A stretch of DNA of 6,221 nt from Spirochaetaceae bacterium (GTDB taxonomy: Bacteria > Spirochaetota > Spirochaetia > SZUA-6 > Bin103). The stretch lies in contig JAPPNY010000205.1 of the NCBI GenBank assembly GCA_028818385.1, forward strand, positions 1 through 6,221, read 5' to 3'. The translations under genes and the position numbers were made by a program. Shown here in pieces: positions 1 through 6,188 of this stretch (the stretch's first letter is position 1; every line of letters starts with the position of its first letter). The notes under the pieces are model-generated. The model did no database searches. It was not told where the DNA came from and saw nothing but the letters and a program-made list of their open reading frames with translations.

Positions 1-2725
1 TGGCCGAGCTTCCGCCGCCGGTAAGCACAAGCTCGAAAGAGCCGGAGCCGGCCTCCACGACCACGCAGTCGTCTTCCGCCCGTGCATCGGTCACGCCCGG
101 AGCGCCCGGCACGTAAGCCCCGCGCCGCCACACCGGCCGCCGGCCTTCGGTAACCCGGACGCCCGGTCGCCCTCCGGTGGGGAGCCGGATCTCCGCGCTG
201 GCGTTGGCGGGTATCTCCGCCGTCAGGCGCAGCGCGCCGTCGTCCAGCATCCGCCACGAGACCGCCGCCGGTCCGCGCACGGTCTCGATCGACGCGGAGG
301 CGTGACGCACGGGCCCCACCACGCGCGGCGCTACGGCGATGCGGCGGAAGCCGGGCGCGAGCGGGCGGATTCCGGCGACGTCCCGGTAGAAGAACTTGTC
401 GACGCTGCCGAGCAGCTTCATGTTCAGGCTGAGCTGCTCGTCACGGTCGTCGGACCACGCCTCCCAGAGCGTGGTGGCGTCCCGCTCCAGCATGAATCCC
501 CAGCTCGGGAAGGTGGTCTGCGTGGCGATGCGGTACATCATCTCGGCGGCGCCATGACGCGGCAGCGCGTACACCAGCGCGTTGGTGCCGACCATGCCGG
601 TCGACAGGCGGCCCTCGTGGCGGACGGTGACGTCGTGCAGGAGATGGTCCAGCACCCGCTCGACCGCCTCGGCCGGCACCAGCCCCATCTGCAGCGCCAC
701 GGCGTCGGCTGTCTGGCTGCCCGAGGCGTAGGTGCCGCGCTCGGGATCGAGGAAGCGGCGGTTGAACGCCGCGGCAATCCGCTCGGCCAGCTCCGCGTAG
801 CGCGCGGCGTCCCCGCCCCGGCCAAGGATCGCGGCGATCCGCCCCAGCGTGCGCACATCCCAGTACCAGATGGCGGTCGAGGTGAGGGCCGTGGGGGTGT
901 GCCGGGGCGACGAGGAGGTGCTGCCGTCCGGCTGCGGCTCCATGTGGTCGCCCAGGCCCGGCTCGATCACGTGCTCCTCCGCCAGGCTGCCGAGCCACGC
1001 GACCAGCCGCGCCAGCCCGTCATAGTGGCGGTCCAGCAGCGCCTCGTCGTCCAGGAACCAGTAGAGCGTCCACACCAGCGCCGCGTAGGTGCTCGACCAG
1101 ACCGGCGCCGGGTAGGCGTAGGCGTCGTAGGTGCGGCGCCAATGCAGGGGGCTGATCACGGGCACGTGGCCGTTCTCCTTCTGGGCGTCGGCGATGTCGT
1201 CGGCCCACTTGGCCCAGAAGGAGGCGCAGTCGAAGTTGTACAGGTAGTCCTCCGGGATCGGATCGCCCAGCCAGCCCACCCGTTCCGAACGATCGGCGGC
1301 GTCCTGCGGGTAGCCCTGCATGCTGCTGGCGAAGGTCCACCAGCACATGGCGTGGATGCGGTTGAGCAGCTCGTCCGAGCAGGTGAAGCGGCCCGTGGCG
1401 GGCGCGCTTGTGCGCACCCCGCGCCCGTCGACGGCGTCGAGCGCGGGGGTGCCGGGGTAGCCGGTGACCTCCACGAAGCGCGATCCGTGCAGGGTGAAGC
1501 GCGGCTCCCACTCCTCGCCGGCCGGATCGCCCCGCAGGATGTAGCGATCGGTCTGCCGGGCACCGTGCATGGCCGCCGCATGGTGCAGGTTGCTGCGCGG
1601 GTCGAGGCTGCCGTCCTCGTGCACGCGCGCCGCGTGCGCCAGGGCGATCTCCGTACCGCGCGGGCCGCGGGCGCGGAGGCGCGACCACCCGCAGCAGTTC
1701 TGCCCCAGGTCGAAGACGAACACGCCGGGCCGGGGTTCGAGCATGCGCTGCGGCGCACGGGTCTCCATCACCCTGATCGGAGGCAGAGGCTGCGCGACCA
1801 GCCGGCCGCCGGGTCCCGGCACCTCGCTGGCTGCGGCCCAGCGGTCGTCGTCGTAGGGGGCGTCGTCCCAGCCGGGCCGCTCGCGGCGGGCGTCGTAGGT
1901 CTCGCCGTGGGTGTAGTCGTTGTAGACGATCGGGCCGCTCGCGGTCCGCCACCGCTGGTCGCTGGCCACCGCCACGCGGCGGCCGTCGGCCAGCTCGACG
2001 TGGAGCTGCAGCAGCAGACAGGGGCGAGGGCCGTACGGCTCGCGGTGATCGGGGGAGGGCGGCACGTCCGCTTCGGCCGAGTACCAGCCGTGGCCGAGCA
2101 TGACGCCCAGCGCGTTGGCGCCGGAACGCAACAGGGCGGTCAGGTCGTGGGTCACGTACAGGACGCGGGAGCCGAGTGGGAAGGGCTGGTCGTTGTGGTA
2201 ATAGCTGGTGGCCGGGTCCAGGAAGTGGTCGCCGACCCTGGCGCCGTTGCACGAGAGCTCGTGGTAGCCGAGCCCGGAGAGGTAGCAACGTGCGCGGCGC
2301 ACCGAGCCGGGGAGCGTCAGCTCGCGCCGCAGCAGGGGGGAGGACACGCCCTCCGGCCCGGCGATCCAGCGGCCGTGCCACTCGTCACGGGACAGGAGCC
2401 CGGTCTCGAAGCTGGCCGGAGCGCTGAAGGCGGTGGCCGTGCCATGCTCGTCCCAGCCGCGCACGCTCCAGAAACAGCGCATGCGGGAGGCCAGCGGTGC
2501 ACCGCCGTAGCTCACCGCCGTGCGGCCTCCGTCCACCCGGCCGGAGTCCCACAGGTCCGCGGCGCCCGGCATCAGTTGGCCGGGTGAGCGGGCAACCAGC
2601 ACCTGGTACGCGGTCTGCCGTGCGCCACGCTCCGCCGACCGCCAGCTCCAGGTGAGCCGCGGCGCTGGCTCGTCGATGCCGAGCGGCTCGTTCGTGTAGC
2701 CACAGCGGAGATCGGCGGCCGTCAT
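1..2725 (-). CDS. GH78 alpha-L-rhamnosidase, C-terminus cut by window edge
   Basis: Hydrolyses terminal alpha-L-rhamnose by an inverting mechanism. The frame is open from ATG (2723-2725) to base 1, giving 908 residues with no stop; GH78 enzymes are usually 900-1000, so only a few are missing. Domains: Ig-like N-terminal (about 5-112, C8-G-Y-T, W59-D-S-G-R-V), carbohydrate-binding-like Bac_rhamnosid_N (from W116-H-G-R-W120), a beta domain holding D339-L-G-Q-N343, the (alpha/alpha)6 catalytic barrel (about 420-785), and a C-terminal beta-sandwich (from G785-I). Catalytic residues fit the family: D475, general acid E481 in SERVGWLGD, W485, D488, and general base E755 in ATTLWEAW. Spacing among D475, E481, W485 and D488 (+6, +4, +3) matches what I recall of Streptomyces Rha78A. 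The family NH pair after the base reads N768-M769. No signal peptide is visible, so it is probably cytoplasmic. AAGGAG lies 8 nt before the ATG. Activity on a sugar other than rhamnose is possible. Confidence 0.95.
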   Translation of the reverse strand, partial: MTAADLRCGYTNEPLGIDEPAPRLTWSWRSAERGARQTAYQVLVARSPGQLMPGAADLWDSGRVDGGRTAVSYGGAPLASRMRCFWSVRGWDEHGTATAFSAPASFETGLLSRDEWHGRWIAGPEGVSSPLLRRELTLPGSVRRARCYLSGLGYHELSCNGARVGDHFLDPATSYYHNDQPFPLGSRVLYVTHDLTALLRSGANALGVMLGHGWYSAEADVPPSPDHREPYGPRPCLLLQLHVELADGRRVAVASDQRWRTASGPIVYNDYTHGETYDARRERPGWDDAPYDDDRWAAASEVPGPGGRLVAQPLPPIRVMETRAPQRMLEPRPGVFVFDLGQNCCGWSRLRARGPRGTEIALAHAARVHEDGSLDPRSNLHHAAAMHGARQTDRYILRGDPAGEEWEPRFTLHGSRFVEVTGYPGTPALDAVDGRGVRTSAPATGRFTCSDELLNRIHAMCWWTFASSMQGYPQDAADRSERVGWLGDPIPEDYLYNFDCASFWAKWADDIADAQKENGHVPVISPLHWRRTYDAYAYPAPVWSSTYAALVWTLYWFLDDEALLDRHYDGLARLVAWLGSLAEEHVIEPGLGDHMEPQPDGSTSSSPRHTPTALTSTAIWYWDVRTLGRIAAILGRGGDAARYAELAERIAAAFNRRFLDPERGTYASGSQTADAVALQMGLVPAEAVERVLDHLLHDVTVRHEGRLSTGMVGTNALVYALPRHGAAEMMYRIATQTTFPSWGFMLERDATTLWEAWSDDRDEQLSLNMKLLGSVDKFFYRDVAGIRPLAPGFRRIAVAPRVVGPVRHASASIETVRGPAAVSWRMLDDGALRLTAEIPANASAEIRLPTGGRPGVRVTEGRRPVWRRGAYVPGAPGVTDARAEDDCVVVEAGSGSFELVLTGGGSSA

Positions 2726-2733
2726 GGCGCGTT

Positions 2734-2739
2734 CTCCTT
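2734..2739 (-). promoter_or_regulatory. Shine-Dalgarno site of the GH78 gene
   Basis: On the minus strand AAGGAG sits 8 nt upstream of the ATG at 2725. It supports that start, since the protein then begins MTAADLRCGYT, directly at the N-terminal Ig-like domain with no leader. Confidence 0.8.
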
Positions 2740-2792
2740 CCGGCAGGTCGTTCTGGCCATGCGCGAACCATGCCACACTGCCGGGGAGCATG

Positions 2793-2826
2793 CGGTATCG
2801 CGTCAGTTCGAACTGACGCAATACCG
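2793..2826. promoter_or_regulatory. 34-bp near-perfect palindrome between divergent genes, likely operator
   Basis: The left arm is CGGTATCGCGTCAGTTC and the right arm GAACTGACGCAATACCG. They are reverse complements at 16 of 17 positions, the mismatch being C2799 against A2820, with no spacer and a TTCGAA centre. It lies 67 bp from the rhamnosidase start and 22 bp from the deacetylase start, inside the only space available for both promoters. A dimeric regulator binding here could control both genes; a CpG-centred palindrome would suit a LacI-type repressor, but the family cannot be told from this. No convincing -10/-35 pair stands out: on the minus strand TTGCGT and GATACC spaced 16 nt are weak candidates that overlap the palindrome. 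A hairpin role in RNA is possible, but no T-run follows on either strand. Confidence 0.7.
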
Positions 2827-2839
2827 AGCACGCTGATCC

Positions 2840-2844
2840 GGAGG
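2840..2844 (+). promoter_or_regulatory. Shine-Dalgarno site of the deacetylase fusion gene
   Basis: GGAGG lies 4 nt upstream of the ATG at 2849, a somewhat short but workable spacing. It supports this start, which places the catalytic TFDDG motif at residues 12-16. Confidence 0.75.
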
Positions 2845-2848
2845 CTCC

Positions 2849-4402
2849 ATGCAACCCATTCCCGACCGCCTGGTGGTCCTCACCTTCGACGACGGCCGCA
2901 GGTCCGATGTCGAGCTGGTCGGGCCGCTGCTCGCCCGGCACGGCTTCGGCGCCACCTTCTACGTCACCGAGGGGCTGGGGTTCGAGGACAAGAGCCGGTT
3001 CCTGAAGTGGGATGAGATCAGGTGGCTGCACGACGCCGGCTTCGAGATCGGCAACCACCACGGGCGGCACGTGGCGGTGGAGACGCAGACGCGCCAGGAG
3101 TTCGAGCGCGACCTGCGCCACATGGAGGAGAGCTGCATCGAGCACGGCATCCCCAGGCCGGTCACCTACTGCTATCCGGGCGGCCATCACTGCCGCATGG
3201 CCGTGGTGGCGCTGCACGACGCGGGCTACCTGTTCGCGCGCCGCTGCTGCTCGCCCGAGCACGTCGACCACGCGGATGGCGCCTTCGGGCGAGCCTATGA
3301 TCCGCAGGAAGACCATCCGCTGCTGATCCCGACCGCCGGCATCGGCGGGGCGGCCATGGGTCTGGGTGATCTGCGCGCGGCGGTGTCCACGGCACGCGAC
3401 GGCAGGATCGCGGTGATCTGCCTGCACGGGGTTCCGGACGATCATCCCTTTGGCAGCACGGAGCCCGAGCTGTTCGAGCGTTTCGTCGAGCATCTGGCCG
3501 AGCACGAGTACACGGTGATCGCCCTGCGCGATCTTGCCCGCTACGTGGACCCGTGCCGGCGGCCGGCCGACCCGTACGCCCCGATCGAGGCGCGCCTCTG
3601 CGTGCGCCCGGGCGAGCTGACGTGCGGGTACACCGATACGCCCGGCGTCGAGGACGCGCGTCCCCGCTTCCACTGGGTCTTGGCTTCGGACCAGCGTGCC
3701 CAGCGTCAGTCGGCGTACCGGGTGCTGGTGGCCAGCCAGCGGCAGCTCCTGCAACCGGGCCGCGCCGACCGCTGGGACTCCGGCAGGGTCGAGACCGGCG
3801 TGGACGGCAGGCCCTGCGTGACGTACGGCGGGCAGCCGCTGGACCGCGGCGAGGTCTGCTGGTGGACGGTACGCTGCTGGGACGCCGGCGGCCGGCCCGG
3901 TCCGTGGGCGGAGCCGGAGTGCTTCGACACCGCCTCGCGCGGCCTGGAGGACAGCACCGGTTCTGGAGCCGAGCCGGACGCCAGGCTGGGGATCGAGGTT
4001 CCCGACCCGGCGAATCCGCTGGCGAGCGCCGCCGAGGTCCGCATCCGGCCCCGCCTGCTGGATGGCGGGACGCGAGCCGCCGGGTCTGCAAGGACCGTGC
4101 GCGGGCTTGTCGCGGTGAGTTGGGAGCGGGCCGCGGAGGCGTTCGCGACGCCGGGGGCGTTCCGGCTGCAGGTGACGCTTCCGGCCGGGACGCGCGGCCG
4201 TGTCACCGTTCCCACGCTCGATCTGCCGGCGTTCCGGATCGACGAGCACGGCGCGCCGGTCTGGCGCCACGGATCGACGCGGTCGCCCCGTCCGTGGCAG
4301 GTGGAGGGCGTCGGCGCGGCGATCCCGGAGGACGGCGGCGTCACCTTCGAGCTGGGCTCGGGCGACTACCGCTTTCGGGTGACCGCCCTGGACGCCGACT
4401 GA
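2849..4402 (+). CDS. NodB-type (CE4) deacetylase fused to GH78 N- and C-terminal accessory domains
   Basis: 517 residues. Residues 5-235 form a NodB homology domain, a metal-dependent remover of N- or O-acyl groups from sugars. Visible motifs are T12-F-D-D-G16 (D14 presumed base, D15 metal ligand), H70-x-x-x-H74 (metal ligands), Y109-P-G-G112 in place of the usual RxPY loop, and L192-H193-G. Residues about 256-366 match the N-terminal Ig-like domain of the neighbouring GH78 enzyme: C259-G-Y-T, W309-D-S-G-R-V and V341-R-C-W-D align with C8-G-Y-T, W59-D-S-G-R-V and V88-R-G-W-D. After a short linker, residues about 381-514 match its C-terminal beta-sandwich (T416-V-R-G...A-V-S-W425, P470-V-W-R-H-G, E501-L-G-S-G). 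The GH78 catalytic barrel is absent. There is no signal peptide or membrane segment, so it is probably cytoplasmic. The substrate is unknown; an acylated rhamnoside-like glycan is an inference from the fused domains. Confidence 0.93.
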   Translation: MQPIPDRLVVLTFDDGRRSDVELVGPLLARHGFGATFYVTEGLGFEDKSRFLKWDEIRWLHDAGFEIGNHHGRHVAVETQTRQEFERDLRHMEESCIEHGIPRPVTYCYPGGHHCRMAVVALHDAGYLFARRCCSPEHVDHADGAFGRAYDPQEDHPLLIPTAGIGGAAMGLGDLRAAVSTARDGRIAVICLHGVPDDHPFGSTEPELFERFVEHLAEHEYTVIALRDLARYVDPCRRPADPYAPIEARLCVRPGELTCGYTDTPGVEDARPRFHWVLASDQRAQRQSAYRVLVASQRQLLQPGRADRWDSGRVETGVDGRPCVTYGGQPLDRGEVCWWTVRCWDAGGRPGPWAEPECFDTASRGLEDSTGSGAEPDARLGIEVPDPANPLASAAEVRIRPRLLDGGTRAAGSARTVRGLVAVSWERAAEAFATPGAFRLQVTLPAGTRGRVTVPTLDLPAFRIDEHGAPVWRHGSTRSPRPWQVEGVGAAIPEDGGVTFELGSGDYRFRVTALDAD

Positions 4403-4433
4403 CGCCCGCCGGGCGCCGGCTCCACCGGGTCAG
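4399..4433. terminator. possible bidirectional hairpin at a convergent junction
   Basis: CTGAC at 4399-4403 and GTCAG at 4429-4433 are inverted repeats that include both stop codons. Between them lie two mutually exclusive strong hairpins: CGCCC/GGGCG (4403-4407 with 4411-4415) and GCCGG/CCGGC (4408-4412 with 4416-4420), each with a 3-nt loop. The position between two converging genes only 27 bp apart fits a shared transcription end. There is no T-run, so it is not a canonical intrinsic terminator, and short G+C hairpins arise readily by chance in DNA of this composition. Confidence 0.35.
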
Positions 4434-5245
4434 CCCTGCGCCGCTTCCTCCTGCAGCTCGGCGAGCATCCGGTCGCAGATGATGTTCATCGCCTCGATGA
4501 CCTTGGCCGTGATCTTCGCGCCGTATTCGTCCAGGTCGTCGCAGCGCGGGTCCTCGGCCACGTCGATGTCGCATTCCGGATCGATGATCGACACGATCGT
4601 GCTGCCCGGCTCGGGCGGGATCTGCGACAGGTCGACCAGCTCCGGGCGCAGCGTCCTCAGGATCGAGGTCTCCCACTTGCCGGCGTGCTTGTCGTGGAAC
4701 GGCCGCAGGAACTCCTCGTGCTCGCTCTCCGGAAAGGCGTCGCGGATCGGGTCGGACTCCATGCCCGCGTACACGCGCATGCCCGGGTTGGCCTCCATGA
4801 ACTCCTTGGCGACCGGTTGCGCGTCGTACACCAGCGGGTAGTGCCCGTACAGCATGAAGATCACGTTGAAGCCCAGGCTCTTGATCTGGTAGAGCATGTG
4901 GTGCAGGAGGAGCTGGTAGCTGACCACGTGGCCGTTCATGTGGCCGGGCGCCATGAAGCCGTGCGGCAGCCCCATCGCGTCGGCCAGCTTGCCCTTGGGA
5001 TCGAAGTTCCGGTCGTGCACGTTGGTCTCCCGGTCCTCTCCCCAGAACTGCACCGGCATGCACACGCCGCCGCCGCGCCGCGCGGCCCGGATGCAGAGCT
5101 CGTGCGCCTTGACGCCGTCGAGCCCGACGGCGCAGTGCTCGCCGTGCCACTCCAGGATGCCGAGCGGCAGGTAGGCCACCGGCTTCGCCGTGCGCGCGGC
5201 GACGGTCTCGTGCGGGAGCATCTCCTCGTAGCGAACGGTCCTCAT
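4430..5245 (-). CDS. creatininase-family metal-dependent amidohydrolase
   Basis: 271 residues, close to the usual 240-270. The family hydrolyses C-N bonds (creatinine, formamidopyrimidines, peptide-derived cofactor precursors) at a mono- or binuclear metal site. Visible signatures are L26-P-L-G-I-L-E-W-H-G35 with E32 and H34, followed by D43 (metal ligands), H135 in Y-G-H-Y-P-L138, and H187-A-G-K-W-E-T-S194, where His and Glu are the usual catalytic and structural residues. The GHGGN/GHYEN box reads GHYPL, so this is unlikely to be creatininase itself. An in-frame ATG 13 codons upstream exists, but 5245 is preferred: AGGAAGGA lies 5 nt before it and the ATG overlaps the upstream stop as ATGA, implying translational coupling to the acetyltransferase. 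No signal peptide is visible. The substrate cannot be inferred. Confidence 0.92.
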   Translation of the reverse strand: MRTVRYEEMLPHETVAARTAKPVAYLPLGILEWHGEHCAVGLDGVKAHELCIRAARRGGGVCMPVQFWGEDRETNVHDRNFDPKGKLADAMGLPHGFMAPGHMNGHVVSYQLLLHHMLYQIKSLGFNVIFMLYGHYPLVYDAQPVAKEFMEANPGMRVYAGMESDPIRDAFPESEHEEFLRPFHDKHAGKWETSILRTLRPELVDLSQIPPEPGSTIVSIIDPECDIDVAEDPRCDDLDEYGAKITAKVIEAMNIICDRMLAELQEEAAQG

Positions 5246-6159
5246 GTTCGTCCTTCCTCGTGCGGCGTACCGCGGTGCGCGCAAGACGTGCGCAGAATGA
5301 TGTTCGTGCCGACGTAACGGAACGCGGCGCGGGTATACAGGCCGATGGCGGGGGTGTTGTCAAACATCGTGTGCAGCGTCGCCTCCCGCAGGCCGGCCTG
5401 CCGCATGTCGATGAGCATCTCCCGCATCAGGGTCATGCCAAGCCCCTGCCGGCGATGGCTGGCGGCGGTGGCGACCTGGTTGATGTATCCGTGATCCCGT
5501 GCCGCCGGGTGCCGCGACAGCGCGCTCATGCGGTGCCACGACACGCGGGCGGCCTCGACCCCGCCGTCGGCGATCGTGTACCGGTGCAGGACCTCGTGGC
5601 CGAACCGTTCGGCGGACTTCTCGATGGGCCACCCGTCCGCCGACGCAGTACCCTCGCAGCCGAAGTCGAGCGACCGGTGGAACACGACTTCGCGGTGGAA
5701 GGTCTCGAACCCGCCGGCAAGGAACAGGTTGGCGACATGGCTCTGCTCCCAGCAGCCGCCGTGCATGGACGTGTAGAACGGATACCCGTTCTTCATCTGC
5801 CACGCCTCGATGCGCGTGCAGCCCGTCCCGGACAGACGATCGACGGCCGCGTTCAGCAGCGCGGCCCCGACGTCGGATCGTCCCGCGGGAAACGTGAGAA
5901 AGCGGATCAACCCGCACTCGTCGAGGCGGTGGAAGTGCACGAATCCGGCCGCGGCTCCCTCCACCCGGGCGACGAGCAGCGTGTCGGGATCGAAGGGCAG
6001 CCCGGCATGAGCCAGGGGCCCGCCCCCGATGACCTCGTCGGCGAACTCCGAGTCGGTCACCGGCCAGTTGCACGGGATCGTCTCGACAAGCGCGTTGTAG
6101 AGGCGTACGACCTCCTGGAGATGCCCCCGGCGAAAGCTGCTGAGATGCACGTCGGCCAC
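5242..6159 (-). CDS. tandem-domain GNAT N-acetyltransferase
   Basis: 305 residues, about twice a single GNAT domain. The C-terminal half (about 205-293) carries a clear acetyl-CoA pyrophosphate loop, R236-R-Q-G-L-G241, preceded by the beta-strand Y225-I-N-Q-V-A and followed by N268-T-P-A-I-G-L-Y275, the usual Asn and Tyr of motif B. The N-terminal half (about 1-160) has a GNAT-like pattern with a degenerate loop near R94-S-D-V-G-A-A100, so it probably binds acetyl-CoA poorly or serves structurally. The enzyme would transfer an acetyl group to an amine of a small molecule or protein; the acceptor is unknown. It starts with GTG (6157-6159), with AAGGAG 9 nt upstream. Its TGA overlaps the ATG of the amidohydrolase, so the two are co-translated and may act on one pathway. 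No membrane segment or signal peptide is visible. Confidence 0.9.
   Translation of the reverse strand: MADVHLSSFRRGHLQEVVRLYNALVETIPCNWPVTDSEFADEVIGGGPLAHAGLPFDPDTLLVARVEGAAAGFVHFHRLDECGLIRFLTFPAGRSDVGAALLNAAVDRLSGTGCTRIEAWQMKNGYPFYTSMHGGCWEQSHVANLFLAGGFETFHREVVFHRSLDFGCEGTASADGWPIEKSAERFGHEVLHRYTIADGGVEAARVSWHRMSALSRHPAARDHGYINQVATAASHRRQGLGMTLMREMLIDMRQAGLREATLHTMFDNTPAIGLYTRAAFRYVGTNIILRTSCAHRGTPHEEGRT
5251..5258 (-). promoter_or_regulatory. Shine-Dalgarno site that decides the amidohydrolase start
   Basis: AGGAAGGA on the minus strand lies within the 3' end of the acetyltransferase gene, 5 nt before the ATG at 5245. It favours that start over the in-frame ATG at 5284 and suits reinitiation at the overlapping stop and start. 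Confidence 0.75.
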
Positions 6160-6168
6160 GTCGATCAG

Positions 6169-6174
6169 CTCCTT
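6169..6174 (-). promoter_or_regulatory. Shine-Dalgarno site of the GNAT gene
   Basis: AAGGAG on the minus strand lies 9 nt before the GTG at 6159. It favours this GTG over a second in-frame GTG three codons downstream. Confidence 0.75.
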
Positions 6175-6188
6175 AGAAACAAGCAGAA

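Noticed and set aside
1020..2381. A 453-codon open frame on the minus strand
   Set aside because: It lies in another frame within the GH78 gene, is Arg/Pro/Ala rich, and has no family motif.
302..2587. A 761-codon open frame on the plus strand
   Set aside because: It is antisense to the GH78 gene. Its product is rich in Arg, Gly, Ala, Val and His without recognisable motifs, while the minus strand carries all GH78 motifs in one frame. Long antisense frames are expected at this G+C.
2793..2826. Palindrome as a transposon end, attachment site or CRISPR repeat
   Set aside because: It occurs once in the window, with no direct repeats, integrase, transposase or spacer pattern nearby.
2770..3015. 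Small open frame starting in the divergent control region, with a peptide similar to one on the other strand
   Set aside because: The shared peptide (GIASVRTDAIP) is simply the palindrome read from both strands, and the frame then overlaps the deacetylase gene out of frame.
5246..5284. Longer amidohydrolase with 13 extra N-terminal residues
   Set aside because: The extra residues (MRAPRYAARGRTN) lie inside the acetyltransferase gene and are unlike the family; the downstream ATG has a better ribosome site and the ATGA overlap.
4341..5363. A 340-codon minus-strand frame overlapping the amidohydrolase gene
   Set aside because: It is a frame-shifted shadow: low-complexity Arg/Ala sequence, overlapping the ends of both neighbours, with no supporting ribosome site.
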